This document shows, piece after piece, positions 10,999 through 23,280 of a DNA stretch of 64,000 nt. Under the pieces are notes generated by a model, which ran no database searches, was not told the origin of the DNA, and saw only the letters and a list, made by a program, of their open reading frames with translations. The translations under genes and the position numbers were made by a program. Origin of the DNA: Brachypodium distachyon (Eukaryota > Streptophyta > Magnoliopsida > Poales > Poaceae). Where the stretch lies: the NCBI RefSeq assembly GCF_000005505.3, contig NC_016132.3, forward strand, positions 35,292,914 through 35,356,913, in the 5' to 3' direction. The first letter of the stretch is position 1. Every line of letters starts with the position of its first letter.

Positions 10999-13358
10999 TT
11001 AAGCAGGATATGACCGAACAACCGGTCCTGCGTAGAAATCACCCGCGTCATCAATCACCTCCCTGTTGATTACCTTGGCCATGTTCCTTTGGATGTTGTA
11101 GACAAGCCAACCTAAATCGTGTATATCCCGCATCTCCTCATTCCATTTCTTGTGCAGCTCCTTCAGTGACGTCCTCCATGTGGGCTTGAAGTTGGTGATC
11201 CAATTCTCGATGTGGTGGGCGTAGTAATAGCCGCAGTACATGGTGCCTCGAGGCTGTTGCAGGCAGGGGAACCTATAATTGTGTTGGAGCCTAGGCCTGC
11301 CAAAGGTAGGAAACCTGTCCTTCTTTGCTGAACCCCAAGCCTAATCGATCAGATTTCTGATGGGTCCCCAATGGCGTTGTGGTTCATCTTTGCCTTTTCG
11401 GAGTGAATCGAAGCATGTGACCGTGCCCCAAGGTACACAAATGATTATTAGGACACAATGTTTCCTGTTTTCAAAACAAAAAATAGTTATAGGCAAGGAT
11501 AACAATGTAGTGGATCAACAAATAGATATATGTTATTAAATAAACTTAGTCCAAATGGTAGGTTAAAAGGATGAAGTCGCGGTCTCAGTATTTGAGCATT
11601 GCTTGCTGAAGGTACAATTGCGACATAACTCTTGAAACATCTTTATGCTCTCCAGGACCGATCATTTGGTAGGAAAATGGTAATGGGTCGAGTACGACCA
11701 CATCGTGCTTCTTTATCCGCATGGCCTCCCTTATGTAGTACACACACCACAGCCTTAGCAAGCTGTCGTCAAGCTTCTAGCGGTTGAAAAGGTGAAACAT
11801 ATCCACGAAATCCAGTGCGAAGGTGAAGGAACCTTTCTGCATGCCCCACTCTACTGGGTTAAAGAAGCCATAGTCATCTGGCACTAGAATGTTTAGTTGC
11901 TGGGCATGTTGTGCAGAACCCCTCGATTGGCTCATATAAAACTCGTGAAGTTGTTGCATCTCTCGGGGCAAGCCATGAAGGTTATTGGGCGCTACCATCA
12001 GTCGTCCAGGGTAGTAAATGAGATATTTGTCCCCCATTCTACTTACGGGATAGGACCCATCATCCAATCTGGACCCATATTGAGGGAAGCGGTCCAAGCT
12101 TGAAATATCAGGCCTTGTTTCCCAATTCTCATCGACTTCTGGCACATGAAATGGATCCTTGCCCTTCTCCTCAGCGTTCTTTCTGTAGCCCTTTCCCCTA
12201 CTCCCTCTCTTTGTGTTGCCTCGCCTGCTTTTGAAAACTTTCATCTCCTCATCTTTGTAGACCTAGGGGATCTTGCGGCGAAACGCTGACTCTGCGGCCC
12301 CCAATAGTGATTCCATCTGAGGTGGAGGGAGGCTTGGTTGCCTAGTGGGTAGGCGTGCTCTCTCATATGGCGGCGACACTTGGGTGTTTTTTGCGCCATC
12401 GACGTCAGCAGGGCACGAGTTTAATTCAGGGTCTTGGGAATCCGAGGGGTCAACAGGGGACGACACACCTAGGGAGTAGCCAAGAGGCGATGAAGAAGGA
12501 GCTTGCTTGTTTGAAAGAGCTGGAGACACACCTTTTCTCGCTGATGGAGATGGAGTAGGAGAAGGCATGCTCAATGTCGCTACCAACCTCCTAGGCCATG
12601 CAATGAAGTTGCTCTTGCATGCGCCTAGAGTATCCACGTCATCCTCTGGAGGATAAGGGACTATGTAGTGAACATGTTGCTCGACGACGGAGTTTACCTG
12701 CACCTTCACATGGTCATCATGCATGACTATTCCATGCAAAAGCGCCGGTGTTTGTCTGGGCATCAAGATGCCGTGTGCGGCCACCTCAACCGTGCCATCC
12801 TTGTCCACAAGAATCCGGCAAGGGATGCCATCCTGCGCGTAACAATGTAACATTGTGTGAAAGCATGTTGAGCAATGAAAGGAGTGAAGTAGGTAAGGCA
12901 AAGATGCTTACCGTGATGTTGTCTCTTGGACCCGGAGTAGGTATTGGAACATCGGTAGTGGCAGTCCCGGAAGTAACGCTACTGCTCCTCGGCGGACGTT
13001 GCAGACCCCGACTACGCGTGGGGAGACCTTGAAGCAATAGACCCTGAATGCCTTGCGCACCGAACTTCTGCAGCACTGCATTAACGTCCACGCCACTTCC
13101 GTGTAAGCCATTGAGTAGCACAGAGAGAACTTTCGCTGTGCCAACTGCTCCGGCCTCATCCGCCCTTTTGAGTATATCATCATTGTCGCAACACTTCCTT
13201 TTTCGGTACATGGAATCATCCTTGCCAAAAAATTTCTTCCATGGTGCACCTTCTCCCTCCCCAAGTATACGGCTTGTATGCTCGGGCCTGTTTAAGCCAT
13301 AGGTCAGAGTCGACTTCCACCTCTTGCTATGGACCGAGTCGTCGGAGCCCTCTGACAT
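10999..13358 (-). pseudogene. CACTA B internal gene: DUF8039-like region and Ulp1-type peptidase C-terminus
   Basis: On the minus strand an exon from 13358 (MSEGSDDSVHSKRWKSTLTYG) ends at a GTAAGC donor near 12910. The next exon begins at a GCGCAG acceptor near 12833 with GIPCRILVDKDGTVEVAAHG, which resembles the DUF8039 region of grass CACTA ORFs. The frame continues through 12263 and 11777, broken only by TAG codons at those two points, and then through 11580-11770. The last part (10999-11241) has MYCGYYYAHHIENW, matching the Cys-box end of Ulp1/C48 peptidases found in plant transposons. With stops and missing middle segments it is not expected to be functional. Confidence 0.68.
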
Positions 13359-13849
13359 CTCCTTCTCCTTCCTCTGCTCGTAACCAATAGCTCGGTCCTA
13401 TAATAGTAAGACAAAGGTAAAGTGAGTATTGACGGTGTTATAGGAAGCTACACTATAACATGAGCACTTGTAATCATTGCCTTACCCAAACTTCTTGGAA
13501 GTCCTCTTGCAAAATTAAAGCAAGAGAGAGAGGGAGGATCATCACTAGGGTGAGGGAGAGCTCCAGAGACAGCGGGGGCAGCCCGGGAGAGCCGCCGGAG
13601 AGAGATCGGGGCCGAATTTCCCGCCGGCGGCCAAGGCACCATTAATGGCCATTTTGCGAAATTGGAGAGGAATAGGAGGAGAAAGAAGGGAGAGGAAGAG
13701 GGAGGAGAAGGGGGGAGAGCTACCTTCCGGCCGCCGCCATCAAATTTTGGCAGGGCTTCGCCGCCGGTGAGAAGCAAAGCCGCAGCTGGTCGAAGACAGA
13801 CGCGCGAGCTCGAACAGCTTCGGGCTCGCACAGGGGTTATATATAGTGA

Positions 13850-14735
13850 GGTCTCCAGTGGCGGGCAAACTGAATAAACGCCACTGGTGACCTCCAGCGG
13901 CGGGCGGAGAAATAAACCGCCCCTGAAGGTCTCACCAGTGGCGGGTAAGATTATACCCGCCACTGGTGATCTCCCACTAGTTCCCCAACTTTAGTCCCAC
14001 CTCGCTTGTTTACAAACGATCTGACAAGCATAAAAGGGATTCGGCCGCCCATCCTATCGGTGGCTATCCAGTCAACAGTGTCTTCCCCTTGCGCTGGAGC
14101 ACCAAACGCGATTAGTTTGGTGCTGCAGCGGCTAAGGGAAGATCAGTTTGGTGCTCCAGCGGCTAAGGGAAGATCACTGTTGACTGGGTAGTCCCATAAC
14201 GTGCCGACTCACCAGTGGCGGTCACTTTAATGGACCCGCCACTGGAAGACAGCCAGTGGCGGTGACAAAGAAACAACCGCCACTGTTGAGAAATTTAGTC
14301 CCACCTAGCTTGTTTACAAACAATCTGACCAACATAAAATGGATTCGGCCGCCCATCCTATCGGTGGCTAACCAGTCAACAGTGACTTCCCAGGCCACTG
14401 CAGTACGAAACGCGATCAGTTTGGTGCTGCAGCGGTCAACGGAAGGTCATGGTTGGCCGAGTAGCTAACCCATCAGGTGCGGACTCACCAATGGCGGTTT
14501 TTTCAGGTGCCCGCCAGTGCTAACATATGGGGCATCCACGAGCAACGCCAGTGGCAGTGATTTGTTTCGGTGAACAAAATCACCGCCACTGCTGGTGTAG
14601 CACCAGTGGCGGTGACTATCACCGCCACTGGTAGCCCTCGTGGATGCCTTGAGAGGCCTCCAGTGGCGGTGTGTTTTTTGGTCCGTTTTAACCGCCACTA
14701 GAGGGGGATCATGGATGGGGTTTTCTGTAGTAGTG
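13850..14735. repeat. right subterminal array of CACTA B with a tandem duplication
   Basis: Repeated CCAGTGGCGG and CCGCCACTGG words occur throughout. A block of about 300 bp is duplicated head to tail: about 13984-14280 and 14284-14570. Both copies carry CTTGTTTACAAAC, GGATTCGGCCGCCCATCC and the following CAGTCAACAGTG. Confidence 0.8.
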
Positions 14736-14736
14736 T

Positions 14737-14968
14737 GGGGGCATATCCTATGCCTCAATATTCTTCACGGAAGCTTGCTTCTTCAACAAATGAAGGCTTG
14801 GCTTGCGGAAAGCATCCAAGCTTTCTCTTGCCGCAACCCTATTCATGCAGACGGGGACGACTCCTTGGCGCTCCAATTGTGAAACCCGTGCATGGTGTGT
14901 GAGCATGACCTCATGCCGTGGTCATCAGCTCGGGTCACTGCTTCGACGATTGACCGCAGAGATGGACA
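14737..14968 (-). repeat. partial 3' LTR of copia B
   Basis: On the minus strand the purine tract CCCAGGGGGAG is followed directly by TGTCCATC, a standard PPT-to-LTR junction. The LTR runs from 14968 towards the CACTA B boundary at 14736, where it is interrupted or ends. No second LTR copy is in view to confirm the length. Confidence 0.55.
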
Positions 14969-15186
14969 CTCCCCCTGGGCACTTATCCGTATGCCATATG
15001 CCTCAAAAACTCCAAAAAAAACCAGTGGGAAAAACACAAGGAGAAAGAGCGCATAGGATACGTTGCTATGTTGCACAGATTGCCTCGTTAAAAACCTCAT
15101 GCGAGAAACACAAGAAAACTCGCTGAGGGAAAAAGAGTACAATGTACTCAATCTCCAAGATGAGTACTTGATCGCCATGATAAGAT

Positions 15187-16617
15187 TTATCGATGAGTAT
15201 GTGAAGTATCTCCCCCTGAACCTTGCATCTCCCTAAGTCTCAACATACCGATTCCACGCACACACCTCTGAAAGGTGGATGCCGGTAGTGACTTAGTGAA
15301 CAAATCAGCAAGATTTTCACATGACTTAGTATGCAAGACCTTTACCTCGTTCATCTTTTGCAACTCATGTGCATAGAAAAACTTAGGATTTATATGCTTG
15401 GTGAGATTACTCTTCACATAACCCGTTTGTACTTGTGCAACACAAACTGCATTATCTTCATAGATAATGGTGGGGGTCTGGACGGTGTTCAACCCACAGG
15501 TCTGCTGAATGTGGCGAACCATCCGTCGAAGCCATACACACTCATGTGATGCTTCATATAGTGCTATGATTTCCGAGTGATTTGTCGAAGTCGATACAAG
15601 ACTTTGCTTTGACGATTTCCATGAAACAACAGTTCCACCACATAGAAAAACATATCCAGTCTGAGACTTGGATGTATGCGGGTCCGACAAATACCCAGCA
15701 TCGGCATAGCCTATCAAAGATAGGTCTTGATTCCTTCTATAAAATAGCCCAAGATCTTTGGTCCCTTGCAGGTACCGAAAGACATCCTTAATACCTTTCC
15801 AATGCCTTTTGGTAGGTTCAGAGCTGTACCTAGCCAGCAAATTGACGGTGAACGCAATGTCCGGCCGTGTACAATTCGCGAGGTACATGAGTGCTCCAAT
15901 AGCACTCAGGTAAGGAAATTCTGAACCCGGAACTTCCTCCCCCTCTTCTTTCGGCCTGAAAGGGTCCTTGTCTTGCTGTAATGACCGCCCAATCATGGGA
16001 GTCATTGAAGGATATGCCTTGTCAAATCCAAATCTTTCCAACACCTTTTGAGTGTAGGTAGACCGGTGCACTAGAATCCCATCATGGGAATGTTCCAGTT
16101 GCAAACCTAAACAGAACTTGGTTTTACCCAAATCCTTCATCTCAAATTCCGACTTCAAGTAGGAACTTGCTTCCTCAATATCCTTAGGTATACCGATGAT
16201 ATTCAAATCATCTACGTATACCGAGATTATACAGAATCCATCTTGGGATCGCCGTATAAATACACATGGGCAATCTTCATTGCTCGTGTAGCCCTTTTCA
16301 TGTAGAAAATCGCTCAGGCGATTATACCACATTCTACCCGACTGTTTAAGTCCGTACAGTGACTTCTTGAGTTGAACACTGTATAGACCTCTGTTTGCTC
16401 TGTCTTGGTTCGGAACCGGCAGACCATCAGGTACCCTCATATAAATGTCCGAATCCAAGTTACCATACAGGTAAGCAGTAACAACATCCATCAATTTCAT
16501 TTTTAAGTCCATATTGACTGCCATTGAGATCAAATATCTAAAGGTAATTCCATCCATGATCGGGGAGTAGGTTTCCTCGTAATCGACCCCAGGTCGTTCA
16601 GTAAAACCCCTGAGCAA
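15187..16617 (-). pseudogene. copia B reverse transcriptase and RNase H
   Basis: Frame of 476 residues with RVT_2 motifs: GVDYEETYSP, LMDVVTAYLYG, LYGLKQSGRMWY and the active-site YVDD (complement of 16207-16218). RNase H follows with GYADAGYLSD, the SSKQSLVSTSTNHSEIIAL region and HINPKFFYAHEL. Conserved ends (ENLADLFTKSLP) show the C-terminus is complete. The N-terminal side joins the next frame upstream by a small shift near 16600-16617. Confidence 0.92.
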
Positions 16618-17910
16618 CTAACCTTGCTTTGTACCGTACTACCTCATTATTTTCATTTCTCTTGCGGACAAATACCCACTTATAGCCAACAGGGCATACG
16701 TGCGGAGGGGTTCGACACACAGGTCCAAAAACATCTCTTTTGTGCAGAGATAATAATTCGGTAGCTATTGCCTTCTGCCAATCTTTCCAATCCGACCTCT
16801 TTTTACAATCAGCGAGCGAGTTAGGCTCGGGGTCAAGATCTATGATTGCGGCAATTTTCTTAGCAAAGTTTATGTCGACATTAGCAGTCGCTCGGTTTAT
16901 TGATTCTCCCGTCTTAACATAATCTATGGCCATTTCATCATGGGGCGCATCATGCGCATCCTCTGTCTCCATAGGATTTCCCATTCCTGGAGCGAGGTCC
17001 TTTAGTTTTTCCGTGCCGATGTGTGCGCTCACATCTCTGCTGGGTGCTTCCATTGTTGGAAGGTTAAAGTCCGGAATTCCTTGCGTTGGAGATTCCGTAC
17101 TTGTGCCAGGTCTCAATTGGCTCCCCTCACTCTCTCGTGGCTTTTTAGTAACCGAGTGTAATAAATCCCCCTTGTCCTTTTTCGTCGGGCGCTCCCGAGT
17201 ACTTGGTATTTGAGGAACCGGATTTCTCGTCCTTTTAGGCCTTTGGACTCGAGCGAGTAGACCCACAGGATCCTTGGGTATGTCTACCCTTTCCGGTACA
17301 TTGCGCACAGGCACATGTGATTTTGTCACACTTCTCAAGTCACTAAAGTGATCAGGCAGTTGATTCGCTAAAGCATGCAAATCTATTATCTTTTGGACTT
17401 CTCTATGTGTCTCACTTGTGCGCGGGTCATTTGCGTGGATCCCCATGGCTTGCCACGTCAATTCTCGACTATTCTCATCAAGAGGTTGATTTCCTCCCCC
17501 TAAAGTCGGGAAGAGATCTTCGTCAAAAATGCAGTCAGCAAAGCGGGCCGTATGATAGTCTCCTGTCATGGGGTCCAGATACCTGATTATTGACACGGTC
17601 TCATAACCAACGTATATCCCCGACTTACGGAGCGGTCCCATTGTTGATCGCTGAGGGGGTGGTATCGGTACATATACCTGGAAACCGAACCTACGAATGT
17701 GGGAAATTTTCGGTGCGCTAGTTGGACAAGTGAATGGATGTTGTAGGCCGTGGGTCTATAGTTGATGAGATTTGCGGCGTGCAACACAGCATGCCCCCAA
17801 CACGTGGTTGGTAAATTACAACCCCGAAGGAGTGGTCTAGCAATGAATTTAATCCTCTTAATCAATGCCTCCGCTAGTCCATTTTGCGTATGGACATGCG
17901 GTACAAAGTA
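16598..17910 (-). pseudogene. copia B integrase C-terminal part and linker to RT
   Basis: Two overlapping frames (17587-17865 and 16598-17641) give NGLAEALIKRIKFIARPLL, which holds the third acidic residue of the integrase triad. Then come the WGHAVLHAANLINYRPT block, IYVGYE and a variable charged linker, ending in YKWVFVRKRNE...VRYKARLVAQGF at the start of RT. A frameshift near 17640-17700 and another at the RT junction break it. Confidence 0.88.
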
Positions 17911-18840
17911 CTAAACCTTAATGCCAAGTGTCATACAATAATCATCGAACGCTTTTGAAGAAAATTCTCCAGTGTTGTCCATTCGAATAGACTTTATACG
18001 ATGATCCAGGAAATTATTCCTCATTTGTATGATTTGCGACATCAACTTGGCAAAGGCATGGTTCCGTGTAAACAACAAGTTAACACAGGACCATTTAGAC
18101 GAAGCATCTATGAGCACCATGAAGTATCGAAACGGCCCCGAAAGGGGCTGAATCGGACCACATATATCCCCTTGGATGCGTTCCAAAAACGCAGAAATTT
18201 CATCCCTCACTTTCAATGGTGATGGTCGAATGATTAATTTCCCCGTCGCGCATGCCGAGCACACGAAATCATCATGATTCGGGAAATTTTTAACATTCAT
18301 CCCATGCCCATTTGAGTTGTTAATTATATTTCTCATCATTCTAATACCCGGGTGGCCTAATCTATCATGCCATAAGAAAAATAGTTCAGAGCTTCTAAAT
18401 ATAGTCTTTAAGGTAGTGTACACAGGCGGCGCTACAATCTTAGTGTAGTAAAGCCCAGTGTCGAATGAAGGAAAAATTTCAACAACATGCTTACCGTGGG
18501 CATCGCGCTTTGTGATAAGTAGGCACTCTTTGCCATTATCGTCATTGGTCTCCACATGGAGGCCGTTTGCGCGGATGTCCTTAAAACTCAAGAGAGTTCG
18601 AGTCGACTCTGGGTGCAATAATGCTTCCTTAATGAGCAAAGTTGTTCCCATGGGGAGTATGATAGTGGCTCGTCCAGAGCCTACTATTTTCGACTCGCCC
18701 CCTGCGATAGTCATTATACTCCCCGGAGTCTTTTTAATGGACTCGAAATAACGAGTTTCTCTCAAGATGGTGTTTGTGGAACAACTATCCACAAGGCACG
18801 TTTCCTCCATTCGAGCGCCACGTGTTCTAAAATATAGCAT
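17911..18840 (-). pseudogene. copia B protease and integrase N-terminal part
   Basis: It starts at an ATG just after an acceptor-like TTAATTAG. VDSCSTNTIL near residue 17 is the retropepsin Asp motif, with Cys where Gly is usual. LWHDRLGHPG...CSACATGK is the GAG-pre-integrase zinc region. GDICGPIQP and RMDNTGEF carry the first two integrase acidic residues. The frame stops (TAG) just before the segment that carries the third, which resumes in frame at about 17908. Confidence 0.9.
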
Positions 18841-19149
18841 CTAATTAATTCATGAAGCGAGGAAGTAGCAACATAATTAAGTAAATGCGACATACATTTC
18901 AGAACATAACAAGCCATCAGTATTAAATAAAGGAACTAATGAATGAACCAGATATCATCCAATCGATTTAAAGAATTTGCTCTCCCAGAGCTTACAACCC
19001 AATTGTATCAATGAATAAACTAAAACATCAAGGAAACAATAATGACTAGGCCATTTCAGCAATCACGCCATCAGGCTTAGCCTAGACTTGCCCGCTACTC
19101 ATATGGCACCATAAAAGGCCCCACAATGGGTAACATGGGTACCTCCCTT
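18841..19149. other. non-coding, possible intron or leader of copia B
   Basis: AT-rich sequence. On the minus strand it ends at an acceptor-like TTAATTAG directly before the copia B ATG, which would suit an intron between a lost gag exon and pol. No gag domain is visible. Confidence 0.35.
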
Positions 19150-19590
19150 TGGAAGTTCGCGTCCGTTCCCCGCCGCTAAGGCGCTGACTCCGCGTCTCCC
19201 CGACCTATTCCTGCTCGACTCAACTCACGTGTGAAAAAGCCCCCGTCCACCTCGCGCCGCCGCCGCCTCCTCCCCCCGTCCACCTCGCGCCGCCACCGCC
19301 TCCTCCCCTCGGGCCGGCGCGCCGCCTCCCACCTGCTCCCCTCGCGCCACCGCCGACGCCTCCCCTCCACCCGCCGACCGCACGGCCCTCACCGCGCGTT
19401 CCGTCCGTGCCGGCGCCGCCGCGTGCTCCCCTCGGGCGGCCGCCATGCGCTCCGCCCGCGTCGCTGCCCCCGTCCCCCCCCCCCCCCCCCGGCCGGATCC
19501 TGGCTGCCGACGACCACCCCCGTCCGGATCCGGCGGCCCCGCCCTCGTCGAGCGTCACCTGGCGCCGCCCTGGTTGCCGCCACCGCCGAG
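19150..19590 (+). other. GC-rich leader exon of the FRS pseudogene (candidate)
   Basis: Very GC-rich, with a 17-base C run at 19474-19490 and reiterated GCCGCCGCC/CCTCCCC words. It ends CCGCCGAG followed by GTAACATTT, a good splice donor, before an AT-rich intron-like stretch and the FRS coding start at 19850. The many overlapping Arg/Pro/Gly-rich frames are compositional, not genes. Confidence 0.5.
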
Positions 19591-19849
19591 GTAACATTTA
19601 TTTCCATTTTCTTTTTTTTTCTTGTAAAATTAAATCCAAAAAATCAGGCACTTTGTACCCTTTTTTCATGCACGCTGAGCTTTCTCGCATGACCGAATTC
19701 TTCTTAAAGATCGATTATTACGTTAATTTCTTGCTCTTGATGAACTCAATCCATTGAAATTCCATAATTCCAATGCAATAATGCCGTTTTAGAGTTCCTG
19801 TTTTGGTTCGCTTTCATGACATAATCTTGATTTGTATGTGATTAAAGAC

Positions 19850-22073
19850 ATGGTTGATGAGTCCATTGATGAGTACCTTGACATCGTCGAGAGGACGTTT
19901 GGTAGCGAGGATGATGGTTTCGAGTTCTATAACAGTTATGCTCTTGAAAAAGGTTTTAGTGTGCGGAAAAGCTATGTTTAGTGGGATGAAGCCAACGAGG
20001 AGATAATTCTGAGGAAATTTGTCTGTAGTCATGAAGGTTCGCATGAAGAGAAGCACATGAAGAGAGAAGACAGGAAGAGGAGGCCACGCAATCTCACTCG
20101 TGTTGGGTGTCGACCCAAATTGGTCATTTTAAGAGTCAAGGAAACAGGGCGTTGGTTCGTGGGATTTCATCGATGAGCACACCTATCCTCTTGCCCCACG
20201 AGATCTTGCTTGTCTGTTGCGTTCTCACAAAAGAATCAGCGATGAGCAGAAAGCGGACATGTAGAGATGGAAATAGCTAGGCTCCGCAAACATAAAATCA
20301 TGGATATCCTGGTGATGCAGTACCGTGGATATGATGAAGTTGGATGTACCACAAGGGACATTTATAATTTCTGCCATCTCTATAAGCAGGAAACAGTCAC
20401 TGCCGGTGATGCCCAAGCGGTGATCTGTCACATGATGGCGCGCCAGGAGAGAGATCCAAATTTTTTCTTCAACTACTTGGTCGATGGAGAGGGGCATCTC
20501 AAGGGATTGTTTTGGGCCGATAGTCAATCCAGGCTTGACTACGAGGTTTTTGGCAATGTTGTTGTTTTTGATAGCACGTACAGGACCAATAAGTACAACC
20601 TGCCCTTTGTGCCGTTTGTTGGACTGAATCACCACCACAGCACTGTTGTTTTTGGATGTGGTATTATTTCTCATGAAACAAGCGAGTCCTACAAGTGGAT
20701 GCTACGGACCTTTTCTACTGCCATGGCCCAGAAGCACCCGATATCTGTGATCACCAACGGGGACCTGGCAATGCAGAGAGTGATAAGGGTGGTCTGGCCT
20801 GACACGATTCATAGGTTGTGCGTATGGCACATTCAGCAGAACATCGTACGTCATCTTGGTGATGATTTGGTTAAGGAAGAATTTAGATCTTTTATATATG
20901 ATTGCTCTCCCATAGAAGAGCATGAGAAAAAATGGCTGGATTTCTTAGAAAGGACTAAAGTAACAAGTGAGGAGTCGTGGTTGCATCAGATGTATCAGAT
21001 GAGGAAGCTGTGGTGTGCCCCATATTTGGTGGGACACTGTTTCCTAGGATTGAGTAGTAATCAGAGGAGCGAGAGCCTGAACTCTGTTCTGCATACCCAT
21101 CTTGATGGTAGCATGACATTGTTTAAAATGCTAGAACATTATGAGCGTTGCCTTTCGACACCACGCTTAAATGAGGCGATCCTAGACATTGTGGCCTTGT
21201 AGTCCGTACCATTTACAAAGGTTGATGCTTCAAGTCTCGAGAAACATGCTGCAGAAGTTTTCACTCCTGCAATGTTTGCGTTGGTCAGATGGAGTACAAA
21301 TGCTGCAAGTAACTGTACCATGATTGAGATACTAGATGCAGATAATTTGATTACGTATGTTGTGGCTAAGAAGGATAGAAGAGAGAAGAAGTTCCAAGTG
21401 GATTGTGAGGTGAAAGAAGGTTCTTTGGACAGGATTTCCTGTTCTTGCCGTAAGCTGGAATGCTTAGGCACACCATGTTCCCACATACTTTACGTTTTAG
21501 GAATATTACAAGAAGAACGACTTCCCAAGTGTTGTGTTCCAACCAGGTGGACGATGAGTGCAAAAGCTGCATTTCCTAAGACAAGAAAAAACAACCTGTA
21601 TGATTATTCGGTAAGCCTGAAGAGGTACCGTGAGCTGTGGAATTTGAGTCACGCGGCATGCTTCCTGGCATCTCAGTCCGTTGAAGCATATGATCGTCTG
21701 AAGTTGGTTTGAATGTACAAGCTGACAACAAGAAATCATCCAGTGGTCACAAGGAATGCATGAGGTATGGTCCGGTGCTGCCACAAACGGCGCAAGTTGA
21801 TTCTGGAGACTTGGAAAAGGTTCTGGATCCTGTGCATGTGCAAGGCCGAGGTGCACCGAAGAAAAGACTGAAGCCACGGAAGCGGAAGAGATCAACGGTG
21901 AAATGCGGCAACTGCAGATAGGAGGGTCACAATTGGCACAAATGCTCCAAGTGGGAAGAGGTACGAAATAACTGGAAAGTTGATTTATGCATGCGGATTA
22001 CTAGTTAGTACAGTGCATCGTGTTTATTTTTTATTTTTTTGTATAGGACAAGAAGCTGTCATCCGTGGATTAA
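19850..22073 (+). pseudogene. FAR1-related sequence (FRS) protein, MULE-transposase-derived, disrupted
   Basis: FRS proteins are light-signalling transcription factors domesticated from Mutator-like transposases. From ATG 19850 there is a FAR1 DNA-binding region (FYNSYALEKGFSVRKSY, FVCSHEG, RVGCRPKL, DEHTYPL). Then comes a MULE transposase core (FDSTYRTNKYNLPFVPFVG, TNGDLAMQRVIRVVWP, HRLCVWHIQQN, 20267-21202) and a SWIM zinc finger (CSCRKLECLGTPCSHIL). A zinc knuckle (CGNC...GHNWHKC) follows, with a last exon at 22047-22073. Breaks: TAG near 19979, frameshifts near 20160 and 20263, TAG at 21200-21202, and stops after RLKLV and inside the knuckle. Confidence 0.85.
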
Positions 22074-22770
22074 TTTTTAGCTTCCTTCCTGGATTAATTC
22101 GTCCGCCTTCGTGCATGGTGTTAATTATCTTTCTTATGTTTTAGCTGTACTGTAAGTAGGATTTATGCATGGTTCTGATTGCAAGTTAGGCATGGGGGAA
22201 TGAATTCCATAGTTGTTTCATTGTTTGTTACATCAGAATTTGTCATCTACAAGACTGAAACCTGCAGCCTAAAACATTTGATTGTTCGCGATGTAACTAG
22301 GCAATGGCAGTCATTCTTATTCTGGTACCAATGACAGTTATAATAGCTGATCAGTTTTGAGCATTGTGTTTGGAGACACAGATGCATATGGCTTCTTCAG
22401 CTACTTAATGAGAAATCAGTCGGAGAACTCTGGTTTTTTCTACTACCTCTAAAAGCCTGTTTTTAAGCCGTGGTAAGTACCGTTATGTTTGAAAAGAAGC
22501 AGTCAAGGAGTATTTAACAGTTCAGGAAGCTCTAGGAGTGGATAATTGAAACATGTATGTGCAGATATGGATTTCATGTTGAACCAATATTAGTTTAGCT
22601 TAATATCTTTTTTTGTATCGATCTTGTCTTTGTATCAGGAAATAGGCCATATTGCATGACTACGATGTTCTTGTATGTGCCTATACTGATGTCAAAACCA
22701 GCAGTTTCCTGTATATATGCTGTTTTCATCCTGTGCCATGTTATTATTCTGAGATTTTCCTTTGTTTTAG
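22074..22770. other. downstream of FRS, nothing recognised
   Basis: AT-rich sequence without supported frames or TE ends. Confidence 0.5.
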
Positions 22771-22866
22771 GTGTTTCTTGAAGGAGACCGTGTGCACTAT
22801 TTATCAGAAGATGATAAAACTAAGCTGCGCTGTGGATCAACAGACAAGATAACCGCCTGCCTATAA
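22771..22866 (+). other. possible exon remnant
   Basis: After an acceptor-like TTTGTTTTAG the sequence is open for 31 codons (VFLEGDRVHYLSEDDKTKLR) and ends in TAA. Identity unknown. It could be a terminal exon of a lost gene upstream. Confidence 0.3.
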
Positions 22867-23280
22867 AAGTTCGACTCTGATATTGAGTTACTCATATGAA
22901 TTCATTTCAATATGAAGGCAAGGAAAACTGAATCTTCGTTGCAAAGACTGCGCCAAGGTGCACAAAGACAAGTAGGAGCTAGTACTGATGCCTCTGGTAA
23001 CGTAATATCTGACACTGACAAGATCTGCATGCAGCTATTTCTTGATATTTAGGTTTGCTAACCGTTTTTCCTCCCAATGCTCAACCTTTTAACTTTCACC
23101 GGCTTCTTCTGGCCAAATTTTCTACTTCCAGTATTCTACACTAAACATTTGCCCACACATGCGAATACAGAAGATAGCAAGCAAATTGTTGACAGTTTAT
23201 AGGATTTAATATGTTATAGAGTATATTTTATGCGCCTGGCACTGTTGCTGACATGTTCCTTTGCATTTTTCTTTTGGCAG

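Larger units (their letters stand above)
10509..14735. mobile_element. CACTA DNA transposon B, non-autonomous
   Basis: It begins CACTAGTACAAAAC and ends GTTTTCTGTAGTAGTG; the two ends match imperfectly as inverted repeats over about 14 bases. Both flanks carry subterminal CAGTGGCGG/ATCAGTGGC arrays typical of grass CACTA elements. The flanking trinucleotides are TGT (10506-10508) and TGG (14736-14738), so the target duplication is imperfect. Inside is a decayed minus-strand gene of DUF8039/Ulp1 type; no TNP2 transposase is seen. Length is 4227 bp. Confidence 0.85.
14737..18840 (-). mobile_element. Ty1/copia retrotransposon B, truncated, minus strand
   Basis: The order on the minus strand is protease-like, GAG-pre-integrase, integrase (17911-18840 and on to 17587), then RT and RNase H (16617-15187), then a polypurine tract and LTR start at 14968. 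Frames are broken at several points. Gag and the 5' LTR are not found, and the 3' LTR is cut by CACTA B at 14736. The family differs from copia A and C in its conserved words. Confidence 0.9.

Noticed and set aside
10506..14738. Perfect 3-bp target duplication for CACTA B
   Set aside because: Flanks are TGT and TGG; one mismatch, so the boundary is supported by TIRs and subterminal arrays but not by a clean TSD.
19176..19692. Arg/Pro/Gly-rich frames at the FRS leader
   Set aside because: Compositional frames across GCC and poly-C repeats; better read as an untranslated GC-rich leader exon.
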